Below the pieces are notes generated by a model. The model did no database searches and had not been told where the DNA came from. It worked only from the letters and a program-made list of their open reading frames with translations. A stretch of 64,000 nt of DNA from assembly GCF_022605725.1 (NCBI RefSeq), contig NC_065552.1, positions 32,747,879-32,811,878 of the forward strand, read 5' to 3'. Positions 43,805 to 54,425 of this stretch are shown here, piece after piece; positions within the stretch are counted from its first letter, which is position 1, and each line of letters starts with the position of its first letter. This DNA comes from Anthonomus grandis grandis (Eukaryota; Arthropoda; Insecta; Coleoptera; Curculionidae). The position numbers and the translations under genes are program-made.

Positions 43805-44285
43805 GTTCGGAAATTTTATATAAGAGTTAAATAAAATAAAAAGGATTAGCCTACTATTAAATAATAACCTATTTTGTAATCCCTTAAGACGAGAGTAATT
43901 AGGTAAAAATAATTAGGATTCCTTAAACAGTAAAACAAGCTGAGACATACATTCCTTTAAGTGAGAATAACAAATCAGAAGTGGGATTTAAAAGATTTTA
44001 TAATCGGATGAGTAACACTTCATTAAAATCGTTAAATCAAATAAGTCAACAATTGGAGACGAATTATTTCAGATTCGCATCCCTAAGTAGATCAACAATA
44101 GAAGAAGTAGGTACGTTTTTAAAGCTTGTATAAGCAGCAAACATCGAGTGAAATAGCTAAAAAGCCCTACGTTTTATTAATCGTGTTGTCTAACCCTAAT
44201 TATGTTGACTTATCCATTAACTACGAAACATAAATAGATGAAACATAAAAAGATGCTACACAATTGTAATCTGACAACTTCTAAT
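43805..44285 (+). repeat. Duplication copy 2 (uninterrupted)
   Basis: The sequence aligns first to 34470-34631 (GGTAAAAATAATTAGGATTC; GTGAGAATAACAAATCAGAA) and then to 39671-40080 (TTTTTAAAGCTTGTATA; CGTGTTGTCTAACC; AAAGATGCTACAC). No coding capacity was seen. It abuts the hAT relic directly. It could be a segmental duplication or two copies of an unknown repeat. Confidence 0.7.
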
Positions 44286-44290
44286 TAAGT

Positions 44291-45138
44291 CACTTCCTGT
44301 ATAAATATTATAAAAACGTAATAATAATGCCAATAAAAACGGTATTCATTCGTTTTTTCATCAACACAATAAACCTAATCGATTTCTATTATTAGCACCA
44401 TTAAACTAAAACAAAAAGTTCGAAACATCGATAACGATCCACGTTATTAATTTCCATCGGCTTTTTCCGCTCGAATGCCTCATTTAAATTTTAGTTTTTC
44501 TCTTTTCCGTTTTCTTTAACGTTGCTGCTGCTGGCTCGCGAAGCAGTAATGGAGACGTGACATCGTTGAATGCAAAACGAACTAATTTACATTTTAATGG
44601 ACTCGATAAAGTGACGCGTGATGGACTTTGCGACTTTAAACTAACACCGTTTTATTAAATTAATTATTGATATGACGCCCGGTTTTATAATGAAATAATT
44701 TATGGGGTTATTTTAATATTACACGTTCGTGCGTGTCGCCTATAAGTTAGCGCTTTAAAAAAACTTTAGAGATAGATGATACGGTATCTCTTGCTTCTAC
44801 ATTTTCAATTTTATATTTAGTAGTAAAATAACAAAAAAATCTCAATTTATTCTCACTTTCTCAAAATCAAACAACCCACATTGACTATCCCCTAAGTTTT
44901 CTTTTCATCCCTCTTTAAACGTCTCTCATTTTCACTTATTTCTCCAACCTCCAGCGAAGCAGAAAAGGCATGAAGAACTCCATCAACAGGGCACAATCGG
45001 GATCGTTTGCAAAGGCGATAATTGCCAACACGAAGTCGTTTGCATCTGAATGGACCACTTGACTGGTTTAGAGCATGGGATTTTACTTCTTCGGTTTTAT
45101 TTAACTTCGTGGAAGTTTTACGGGCCTTAAAAGGAGTC
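44291..45138. other. Mixed-composition non-repeat island
   Basis: 44380-44760 holds CpGs, a GCTGCTGCTGGC tract, and TTTATGG/TTAATTA-like words, with no ORF or repeat hallmark. 44880-45138 is open on both strands but shows no domain. It may be upstream or 5' UTR DNA of the candidate exon that follows. Confidence 0.35.
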
Positions 45139-45290
45139 GACATGTGCGAAGCAATCACGATCGTTGTTTGTTCCTTATTTGCACTTTCGGTATATCAGAT
45201 GTTACTTCGAGGTTTTCTGTTTCTAAGATATTATACATCGTGTTCTTCTTTACTATGTGTCATTAGTGGTATTAATGTTATTAAGTTAAG
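45139..45290 (+). CDS. Candidate first coding exon (signal-peptide-like)
   Basis: From the ATG at 45139 the frame reads MCEAITIVVCSLFALSVYQM and stays hydrophobic (RGFLFLRYY). It ends in TTAAG followed by GTAAGT, a consensus splice donor at about 45291. The N-terminus looks like a signal peptide or membrane anchor of roughly 50 residues. No homologous protein was recognised and no downstream exon was found. It could equally be chance open sequence in a 5' non-coding exon. Confidence 0.22.
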
Positions 45291-45296
45291 GTAAGT

Positions 45297-46223
45297 GTAT
45301 TGTGTGTATAACGAATAAAAGCAGTTTTTTCATCTGGAATCAAAGAGGATTAAAAAAAAGTTAGTTAAGAGGGGTTACGTTATACTCATGATCTATGTAA
45401 GCCATAATCATCCAAAATCCATGACTAAATTGGGTACATCAAACGAAATGATAATTGAACTAAATTATTTTGTTTCTGTTTGACCATGCTTTTCAGAAAT
45501 ATTTTTTTTTTAGTTAATGAGTTTTGCTTCTTAGAAATTTCTTTTTTTTAACTTTGTTCCTTACATCTAGATCTTACTCTTAATTTAAAGACAAACATAT
45601 ATTTGAAAATTGACTAAATAAACCTTTTTCTCTCGGACAATATTCATGAAGGATACACAGTTTTTCCTACACAGGCACATTATTTAGGTTTTTGTGTCAA
45701 TATTTCCAGAAAATAAAAATAAAAATTTTTTTCAATATAAAAATCTTTTGCATGCACAAAATCATGGAGATACAAATTTATAGATCTAGGTGACTAAGCC
45801 ATTAAAATTTACAAAAAAATCATGATTTTATAACTAAATCTTTTTACGCTTTCATAGAGAGCATGTAAATAAGCCGTAAAGAGCGCTCTTTGAACTTGTT
45901 GTGAGGGTGCTATATGTAAGAGAGATAATAGCATATCTCTTTTTCAAAGCCATACCCAAAATCGGACTTAGGGCACTACAAAGATTATCAAAGAAAAATC
46001 AATCGCTTGTTCTGACATTGATAATTATTAATTGTGATGTAAAGTTTAATGGTAACCTATTAACGTGAACTGCCGTTGAAGATTGATTACGTTTAAAACT
46101 GCACTTCCTCTAAAGAGGCATGCAGCACTATTCTCTCAACTGGCTTTAGAGCCTTTTAGTATAACGTTAGTTTTATTTATAATTTCGGAACTAAACTAAT
46201 ATACAGTATTGCAATGATATTGT
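45297..46223. other. Non-coding stretch
   Basis: AT-rich DNA with no supported gene or repeat. Confidence 0.45.
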
Positions 46224-46490
46224 AAACATCGATAACCCAGCTGATTCTCCGTCATTACGGAATGACACAAGTGGCACACCGCACGACATCTCGAAGGTCA
46301 GCGAGAATCTTCCGGAGTGTTCCGCCGAATATATAAGGAGCCGCATCGCCGGTGGAAGTAAAGTAACGAATATTGGCGCGAAATTTAAATAGATACATTA
46401 AAAATAAATATCTCTTGTAATTGTGAGTGATCATGTTTTCGTAGTGTAAGTGTGTAAATAAATTAGTTGACTATTTGCGACCGTTTTAAT
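46224..46490 (+). promoter_or_regulatory. Possible solo LTR or TATA promoter block
   Basis: TGTAAACATCGATAACCC begins the block. It is GC-rich up to a TATA box TATATAAG at 46330-46337 followed by GAGCCGCATCGCCGG, and AATAAA follows near 46460. This order resembles a retroviral-type LTR of about 270 bp. Target duplications and a partner LTR were not found, so a cellular promoter is also possible. Confidence 0.3.
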
Positions 46491-46687
46491 TCACACCTAT
46501 TGAAAAACGTTACAATATTCTTTTTGAAGTTTACGCTGTTTTGTACTTTTATGGATTTGCATATCATGCTTGTTGAAGAAAACATAAAATTTTGTAGACG
46601 TCGTCAGTTGTATGCTATAATTCACTATCGGGAAAATCAAAATAAAATAAAACACGTATTCAGCGTAAGACAGAATGTACTAATATC

Positions 46688-46720
46688 TACCTAGCGGTTT
46701 CGGCCGTAGGCCATCATCAG
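46688..46720 (-). ncRNA. Hammerhead-ribozyme-like motif 1
   Basis: Read on the minus strand: CTGATGA, then GGCC-TAC-GGCC (a perfect 4-bp hairpin, one unpaired T before it), then GAAAC. Next come ACC-GCTA-GGT, a 3-bp stem III with tetraloop, and A. This matches the hammerhead order CUGANGA, stem II, GAAA, stem III, UH. Short stem III is typical of the hammerheads in Penelope-like retroelements. Stem I is weak here (one pair), so cleavage is uncertain. Confidence 0.45.
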
Positions 46721-47130
46721 GGCTCTGTTTTTGTTAAAATGACGACTGTAATAGCACGAAAACAAAGAAAAGTGTGCACCAACCAAGACGCACTTTGCCT
46801 ACTAAGTATTAAGATGCGAATGTAAATTCAAATTCGAATTTTATGAAATAGCAGGTTTAAGCTTGAACAGACTTAATTTAATAAGATTATTAGAAATACA
46901 CTACTCAAAGCAATTACCGCATATTATTTTGGAAAGCCTTGTATATACTTCCTCGTATAGAACCCCATCTTCTACCGAATCTACAAATGACATATTAAGA
47001 GGCCCACTTCGACTTAATCTATTGGGAATTGGAACGTTTAGGGGTCCAGCCTCGATCACCATAGACCAAGTAAATCAAAAGAGAACAACACGAAGTCTCG
47101 GTCTCAAAACATTATTTTATTTGTTAAAGT
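46721..47130. other. Sequence between two hammerhead-like motifs
   Basis: Non-coding 410 bp; an ORF at 46863-47135 has no recognisable domain. It may be part of a Penelope-like terminal repeat. Confidence 0.35.
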
Positions 47131-47166
47131 GGTGACACGTGTTTCGCTCCTAAGAGCATCAGACCT
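47131..47166 (-). ncRNA. Hammerhead-ribozyme-like motif 2
   Basis: Minus strand: GGT, CTGATG, CTC-TTAG-GAG, C, GAAAC, then ACACGTGT (self-complementary stem III), C, ACC. GGT and ACC can pair as stem I, and the base after GTGT is C, the usual cleavage base. One core position differs (CUGAUG lacks the following A). It has the same orientation as motif 1 but is unrelated in its stems. Confidence 0.42.
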
Positions 47167-47619
47167 TAAGGTGCGTACAGATTTGCACACGCATGCGGTG
47201 CGTAGTTCATAGACATACATGTGCAGATGTGGACGACGGTTTCGTAGTCTCTCGCCGCATGCGTTGCCTCTCGCAAATGACTTGAGCACGCATCTCGTGA
47301 GCCAGAGTGGTGTCGGTTTTTGACGCGCATCAAAGAAACATACGTGTGCGTTCGCGCTCAATTTGGACGGGTTTTTGCTCCATTCGCGAGACTATAGTGC
47401 CGATTTGTTCAATTTTATTCATATTTGTGGCTAGTGGCTAGTCACTGAAAAACGGAGTGGTTAAACGAACAGTATTTAGAATTAATAGATCTCTATGAAA
47501 AAAATTATTTTATGGAATCCAAAAATAAGTTTTATTTTTCAAAAACGAAGAAAGATGATGGCATGTGATTACATCAGTGAAGTTAATATTAAAGTCACCA
47601 GCCAATACGTATTTTAAGT
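47167..47619. other. CpG-rich patch and AT-rich remainder
   Basis: 47170-47400 contains repeated GCATGCG/CGCATC-type words and many CpGs, unlike the surrounding DNA. It begins AAGGTGCGTACAGATTTGC, reminiscent of a transposon end, but no partner end was found. No coding potential. Confidence 0.35.
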
Positions 47620-48631
47620 ACGCTTCTTTCAATCTCACAGAAACATTGTTTAGAGCTCAATCCTTCTAAATCTCAAGTCTTACTTTTTGGTAGAAACAGG
47701 GCACAAAATTCACAATTACCTAATATTAAATTAACGTTTAATGACGAAAGTCTTATTGTCACCGATTTTGTTAAGAATTTGGGCCTAATTTTAGATAGCA
47801 GTTTAACGTTCACTCAACACATTAATATGTGTATAAAGAAAGCCCTTATCAATTTAAAACTTATATTTAAGCAAAGACACTTATTAACAACTTCAATGAA
47901 AAGGATGCTCTATGACTCTTTAGTGCTTTCCCATTTTAATTTTGCAGATGTAGTATATGGACCATGTTTGCTAGAAAGAGATAAATACCGTATCCAACTA
48001 ATACAGAATCATTGCGTAAGGTTAATTGGGGGTCTGCGGGGCAGGGAACAGGGAGTATCGGCTAAATTAAGAGAGTTGAACTGGCTTAGAATGGATGAGA
48101 GGCGTATTTATCACTCAATAGTTTTAGTTTATAAAATAATAGCAAGGAAATGTCCAGAATATTTATACAAAAAAAATTAAGTTTCGCACTGAAATACTTA
48201 GATCTTCGCGACAAAGACTCTATAACCATACCACGTCACTCCACGTCTATCTTTGAGAGATCTTTTATTTATAATATAGCGAAGCTTTACAACAGGATTC
48301 CAAATAATTTGAAACATTTGCCGAAAGTGTCTTTTAAAAGAAAAATTAGGTCTTACATTAAATATTTGATGTAGTATATTATGATGTTTTATAGTGGCTA
48401 ATCTGATTGCAATAATGTTTAGGGTGTAGTACTTATTGATATGAAATACTAAACTCACGAATTTACATATAATTTGCTTTTTTTTATATAAATTATAGTA
48501 CCTATGTAAATTGTTATGTAGTTAGTTTTAGCTTAAGGTATAGGGTTCAATAGAGTAGCTATAAGCTAGACTGCGCCGTAATAGACCTTAGCAATAAGTT
48601 TATATCTTTGTATTATATGGGAAAATAAAAG

Positions 48632-48674
<43 letters not shown>
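47620..48674 (+). mobile_element. 5'-truncated LINE, C-terminal and 3' UTR
   Basis: Starts within the post-RT region (LELNPSKSQVLLFGRNRAQ, then KNLGLILDSSLTFTQHI at 47779). It continues SLVLSHFNFADVVYGPCL, LRELNWLRMDERRIYHSI and CPEYLYKK. After a frame change at about 48180 comes ITIPRHSTSIFERSFIYN, ending at 48374. The 3' UTR has AGCTAGACTGCGCC (about 48563), AATAAA near 48625, and (ATT)n at 48634-48674. Same broad family as the LINEs at 15735 and 19756. Confidence 0.78.
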
Positions 48675-48677
<3 letters not shown>

Positions 48678-49050
48678 ACTATGGGATAATAGAGAATCAA
48701 GTTTGTCCAGGAACATACCAATATCTCCTGTGGGTGGTCTATAAACACAAAGAACATATAAATTAAATCTCTTACAAAAACAAAGGGAGAATTCAAAAAC
48801 CTTCTCCAACACAAAGCTATCGTACTTATTAATTTTACAGAAAAAAGTTTCAATTGTTTGTTTAACTAAAATAGCTGTTCCTCCATGTATGGAGTGTTGC
48901 CGACAAAAAATTGATATAGGAATATAATCAGATATTAAGAAACATTCGTTAGGCTTTAACCAGTGCTTAGTTAGTAATACAATATATGGAAAATCACATG
49001 AATCAAGTAAAAGTGAAGCTCGTCCATTTTATTTCTTAGAGACTGTATGT
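48675..49050 (-). pseudogene. LINE endonuclease fragment
   Basis: Minus-strand fragment of an APE-type LINE. LRNKMDELHFYL, then a frame giving LLTKHWLKPNECF, then FCRQHSIHGGTAILVKQTI and FNLYVLCVYRPPTGDIGMF. GGTAILV and CVYRPP are standard endonuclease landmarks. One frameshift. No RT adjoins it, so this is an isolated piece next to the (ATT)n tail of the plus-strand LINE. Confidence 0.65.
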
Positions 49051-49079
49051 TTAAAGTAAAGATTCTATGAAATTAATTT

Positions 49080-49430
49080 TACGTACAGATAAGGCCACAT
49101 TTACACGAAATGAAATGCACAATTTCCACAAAAACATGTTTGGGCAGTAGAAAATCCGCATGCTATAGAAAAACCTAATTTTCAACATAGATTTTCATTA
49201 AACGTCTGGCCTGGTTTGGTAAATGCCACCCATAAAAAATTATTAGAAGATGTTCCTCTAAATATAAGATGGAATATGTAATTGATAACTACATTATATG
49301 GTTGATGGAATATATAGCTCTATCCATAGGGTGCAATAGACTCATTCTTTGGCCTCCTCGCTCACCAGATTTACCGCCTTTCGATTTTTTTTCTATAAAG
49401 CTATTTCAAAGAGTTGGTGTATCATAATAT
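49080..49430 (+). pseudogene. Mariner-type transposase fragment
   Basis: The plus-strand frames give TDKATFTRNEMHNFHKNMF (D1 region), VENPHAIEKPNFQHRFSLNVW, LLEDVPLNIRWNM, and WPPRSPDLPPFDFF. This is the catalytic core of the DUF4817-type mariners seen elsewhere in the window. The D2 block is missing, and stops and frameshifts occur. Confidence 0.6.
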
Positions 49431-50220
49431 CATACAGTAGTATATCATGCAGCAGTAAAAACAAACGCAAAATTTTAAAACACTAATTATTTTTGTCCCT
49501 GTTGGTTATACCATTTACAATTCCGAAAGTTAAATTATAGAAAATTTTATGATCTTCATTTTTTGGATAAATTTCCCTTTACGCAATACAGTTTAGCCAG
49601 AAAATCAAATTAAAAAAATTGCAAGGGACAATTTCGTTTTTATGTTTAGAATACTGGTAATGACTAGCAAGATTTTTAGGATGTCAGATTGACTTGACCG
49701 ACTTGATTTATTAGGGAATAAATAAGTTATTTTAGTTTAAATTATGAAAATTATTTGTAGAATAAGTAGTTCGTAGAAAATTATTTGTAGTTAAAAATAT
49801 TAAAATAATCATGACATTCTGTTCAAAAAAGAAACCAGTTTAGTTCAAATCAGTTCTACACTTCAAAAAATTCCCATATGCCCTGACTCAATTTATGTAA
49901 AGATTGAAAAATATCTAGAAACTCCTAATGAAAACATTAATTCTAATTTTAGTTAATTATTCATTCATTAAACAATTAAAATCTAAATATTTATTTAACA
50001 CCTTTTAAATGTCACTAAACGATTTATAACCCATAAATATTATAAAATTAATTTAGATTTCAAAGCACTTAAAAAAAAATACATTCAATGCTTTTTTTAA
50101 CAATTTGGCTTGCCACTAATCTTTATAACCTCTACTCCTACTAAACAAACTCGAAAACATTAAAATACGGGTTTTACGACTTAAGGCAGCTGCAATAACC
50201 TTTAAAAATTTCCTAAACCA
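49431..50220. other. AT-rich non-coding stretch
   Basis: No gene or repeat recognised. Confidence 0.5.
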
Positions 50221-50847
50221 AATATTTGTCGAGCGATAGTAGTTATCGTGTTAAAATAACCGGCATTATTAAATAATTTGCGAAATATTTATGAGTAAAT
50301 GTGTAAGTCATGCAATCGGTCCGTGCCCCCCTCGACGCAAATTGGGTTTCCCTTGATGCAATCCACTCACGCCCGGCCACTCGCGGAGCGCAATTCAACT
50401 CATAAACAAGGACGAACAACCCGGTTCGATAATAGACCCATTCAAACTTTAAGCGCACCCCATTTTCTGTCTCTTTTTAGATATAGGAGTATTTCCGCCC
50501 CCGTCACCCCTCTCCGTCCCACGCTATATAATTTCATTACTTTCGCTGTGCGGAAGTTGTAGCCCGTCGGGCTTAAATAGATTAAGAGGGGAGGAAAAAC
50601 CGCAAACTTTGAAAAGGATGGGGGCGATAGATAAGGTATCTAATATCAAAGTTTACTCAGTATATGGGATATAAGTTGGTTATTTAACGCTTAAACGCGT
50701 CATTTCTTAAGGTTAAAATATTTACTATATATCATAAAAGTTAGCACATTAGCAGCAATTAATCATTGCAATTACTAAAAACCTAAACTTGTAAACTCTA
50801 TAACTCAATCCAACCTCTATAGTATAAATATAGAAAATTTGTGTCTA
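50221..50847. other. Mixed-composition island with a TATA-like site
   Basis: 50290-50640 is notably GC-rich for the window (for example ACTCGCGGAGCGCAATTC) and contains TATATAAT at about 50523-50530, followed by a CpG-containing stretch. The ORFs there lack recognisable domains. It may be promoter or enhancer DNA. Confidence 0.3.
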
Positions 50848-51945
50848 CCTGCGATAATTCTAGTTAATTTTTCTATATTATTCTATGCTTCTTTGATAAA
50901 AACCACCTGCCTTTCTTTTGGTAAAAACAATAGAAAAGAGTTAACGTTTTTCATAAATAGAGCAGAATAGTTGAATGACAAATAGCACTGATGTGATAAC
51001 TATATTTAGTGATAGACTATTCCAGATTTCCCAGTAGGGATGACATTCTCAAAATTGGCAATTTATTATAACAAGGTACACGAATCAAGAATGTCAAAGT
51101 TTAATGCAAAACAGTCACTAGTTATAATCTTCAAATCTGTCAAAGTGTGAATAAGTTGAGACTATCAACAATTTCCACAGTGCTGAAAAAATGCCAAAAA
51201 TCCCAGCTGCTATAAGAGCTGGTGTAACCAAAGAATGCAAATGAATTTAACTCAAGAACTTAACCTCACGTCGTTCGAACTCTCGTCATCAATATATTTT
51301 GTGGATTTCTGACAATATCCTGACAAGAATATGTTTGCAATATATCAATATCGATTGGGCTTAAATGGTTGGGAATGGTATATACTTCAAATTCAAAAAT
51401 TATATTAAATTGCATGCAAAAATCCGAAATGGCAATATACTATCACTACTAAGGCAGCTATACTGCCAGCGGGTAGCTTTTCTCATTACTTTTTTAAATA
51501 ACAAGAGTGTGAAGCTGCAAACTTAATTATGTAGCTCATTAACTTCATAATAAAAACCTAATGATACTAAATTTAAAAGGGAAAAAAATAGTAAAACATA
51601 AAATTATAATGAGTGCACTTGATTATTGTGTAATTTGATTATTTTCTCTTCGTTATAATCTAATAACCATAAGTTTTTTATTTATTTCGCCCTGTATTTT
51701 CAATATTTAAAAAGAACTACTGACCAATTTCGACTCATATAAGCGGAATTCTAAGTAAAAAGAAAAAAGGAGAAAGTGGGAATACTATCCATTTAAGTTA
51801 TGCCTATATTTAGCCAAATTCTTCTCAATCATAAATGCATAAATTAAATTATTTTAGCATTTTAATATAAATAATACATTTCTTTTATCTAATTGTAATA
51901 GATGGATGAAACACCAAAGTACAGATTTTATCATTAAACATTTAT
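50848..51945 (+). repeat. Duplication copy A
   Basis: Homologous to 53090-53654 plus 56036-56160. Shared in order: GCGATAATTCTAGTTAAT, GTGGGAATA.TATCCATTTAAG, TTCTCAATCATAAAT, TTTTATCTAATT, ACAGATTTTA. Divergence is substantial. No coding capacity. Copy A contains no mariner and so shows the pre-insertion state. Confidence 0.72.
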
Positions 51946-52043
51946 ATTTTTTATGTATGTAAAATGAGCAGAATCTCTGTATTGACAGCAAAAGTAAATC
52001 ATAGAACCTTAAAGTAAAAAATAAAATAAGTAACAAAAGTAAA

Positions 52044-52950
52044 GTGTCAAAAACTAAGTTCTGTCAAACAAAATGGGATTTGGCAGGACATAATGTAAAA
52101 AACAAGGAGCATTTATTTTTTAACAGTTTTATTCAAAATAAAAGAGAAAAGATTGAGATTGATTCTTTAGTGGTTGACAACAAAATTATAAATAATCAAC
52201 TGGATACAGTTAACTATATAAATAATTATATTGCTTCTCAGGTTGGAGGCTTAATATTTAAAGATCTAGAAGCTGAAATGAATAATAAAAATAAGAATTT
52301 TGCGGTACCTAAAATAACTAAAAATACCTTAGCTTATGTAACTTCACCTAGTGAGCAGGAATTATCAAAAACCATAAATGAATTAAAATAAAACCCAGCA
52401 CCCGGACATGACGAGATTATGGTCAAAGATATAACATATCTTATTGAGGACTTTCTACTGATTTTGGTGAAATTAATTAATAAAACACTTGAGAATGGCA
52501 TATTTCCACAAAAGCTAAAAATAATTAAGATTACCCCTTTATTCAAGTCGGGTGATAAAAAGAATAAAAAAAAATAATTTATCGTGACTTGATGTATACG
52601 TTTCAGTAAGGTTTCATGGAAAACATGCTGTATGTTTGGTACTGCTGTCGATTTTATGAACCATATACTAGAGGCTCTGGGTAAAAAACAAAGACTTAAC
52701 TTAAGATGTGCCTTAAATAAATAATGGGGTAAGCATCGACAAAGTGTTGGAAAAATTGTCAACAATGGTATTTAGCAGTGTCATATATAATATAATAAAA
52801 ACATATTTACATAACAGATCCATATATATTGAATCTTCAATGTACTAATCTTGAAGCAAGATATTTTACTTTTGCTGACGACACTGTTTTACTCTACAAA
52901 AAATTGATGTAGATGCACTGAATAATTTGGTTAAAGTTAAGTTTTTTAAG
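52044..52950 (+). pseudogene. LINE fragment (linker to RT)
   Basis: Plus strand. A linker (TKWDLAGHNVKNKEH; YINNYIASQVGGL) is followed after a stop by NPAPGHDEIMVKDI and LENGIFPQKLKIIKITPLFKSGD, the first RT block. After a gap come HAVCLVLLS-like and DKVLEKLSTMVFSSV remnants, and the polymerase box FTFADDTVLLY near 52875. Heavily broken. It lies between the two copies of the duplication. Confidence 0.65.
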
Positions 52951-53089
52951 GCACTTCAGATATCTTCTGCCAGTCTGGGGTATGTATGCTAAATCAAATA
53001 TTCATAAAGCATAAATATTATGAAATAAAATTCTTACATTTTTAATTATAATTGACTTATTACCACATATCGCATGACAACGTAGACTA

Positions 53090-53654
53090 CCTGTGTCTAC
53101 CCGCGATAATTCTAGTTAATCTTTCTATATTATTCTATACTTCTTTGATAGAAAACACCTGTCTTTCTTTTGATAAAAAGAAAAAGGTTAAGGTTTTTTA
53201 TAAATACAGCGGAATAGTTAAACGGTAAATAGCACTAATGTGATACCCATATCATTTTTCAGATTTTCAGTAGGTAGAATCTTTTTAAATTATCGTGACA
53301 GATATTTTCCAAATTATAGAAACGTAATTGTTTAAAATTTATATTTATAAGGATAGTCAGGTAATTTATTATAGCAAGGTACACGGATACAAGGTGAGGC
53401 TATCAAAAATCTCAACAGCGATGAAGAAATACAAGAAATCCAGGTAATATTGCTGCGAGTGTAGAAAGAGAATGAAAATAAACTTAACTTAAAAACTTAA
53501 TCTAACTTTGCTGATTTGTGTCAGCATTCTAACAAGATTATGCTTGTAATATATCAACAGGCCTCAAATTGTATGGATCAATTTAAACTCAAATAGGCTG
53601 AATTCTAAGTAGAAAGAAATAGTGGGAATATTATCCATTTAAGTTATGCATATA
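53090..53654 (+). repeat. Duplication copy B, left part
   Basis: Aligns with 50848-51800. It is interrupted after GTTATGCATA by the mariner element at 53655 and continues at 56036. Confidence 0.72.
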
Positions 53655-54215
53655 CAGGGTGTCCGAAAAGTCAACGATAATACTGAAGGGGCTGATAGAG
53701 CAACTCATAAGCACCCAGAAAAACATAAAATGACCTTAGTAAAAAATCGATGGTTTTCGAGATATTGGCACTTTAGTGGAAGTCACCAAAATCCTACTCT
53801 TGGATCAGATTTTCGATTGTCACGCCTTAAAAATAGATATTTTTCAGAATCTCTTTTTAGCTATGCAACACTGAATAGCCATTTTACTGATCGAAGACAA
53901 ACATTAAACTAAACGGCCAGAAAAATGTAATAAGAAATCTATTCTAAAATAAAGTATTACTTATTTTTATTTTTTTAACTTTGAATTTGACCGCTCATAC
54001 TGGACCAAAAAAATTGTACGGCAACCTGGTTAATACCTTAAAAACTTTGCTCATTTAATCTACTTTTTAAAATTACCTAAATGTTTTTTTAACAGTTCAC
54101 TATTATTGTGTTATAGTAAAAAATAACCCTAATTCACCTTATGATATCATTGTAAAAAAATTAAACAAATTTTTAAGTTATGTTTAAAATGTTTTTATTG
54201 AACTTAAAAATTAAA
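53655..54215 (+). repeat. Left long TIR of the mariner element
   Basis: Inverse of 55478-56035 with scattered differences. Contains an open frame (53646-53912) also present in the right arm at 55778-55960: MTLVKNRWFSRYWHFSGSHQ and following. Whether this is a real peptide is unknown. Confidence 0.82.
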
Positions 54216-54425
54216 AAAATCAAGAGCGAAGGTAATTTTTATCACCATAGCAATAAACAACAAACATTTTTGGAATTTAGTTTGTTTACAGTATTCCGTG
54301 AACTAACTACTTTTTTTCTTGTATCCTAACGTTTCTGTTACATTTTGCTTTGGATTTGTTTTTGAGTTCATTTTCCTGTGAACTGTATTCTTTGAGCTGT
54401 TTGTTTTATTGGTTAATCATTTATT

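Noticed and set aside
34510..44285. Direct repeats around the hAT relic as LTRs of a retrotransposon
   Set aside because: No gag, protease, RT or integrase lies between them, no TG..CA ends or primer-binding site were seen, and the interior is hAT and Tc1-like DNA.
47104..47361. 85-codon minus-strand ORF with Cys and Arg
   Set aside because: Overlaps a hammerhead-like motif and a CpG-rich patch; no domain and no splice or start context.
50299..50562. 87-codon ORF in a GC-rich island
   Set aside because: No domain, and a TATA-like word inside it argues for non-coding DNA.
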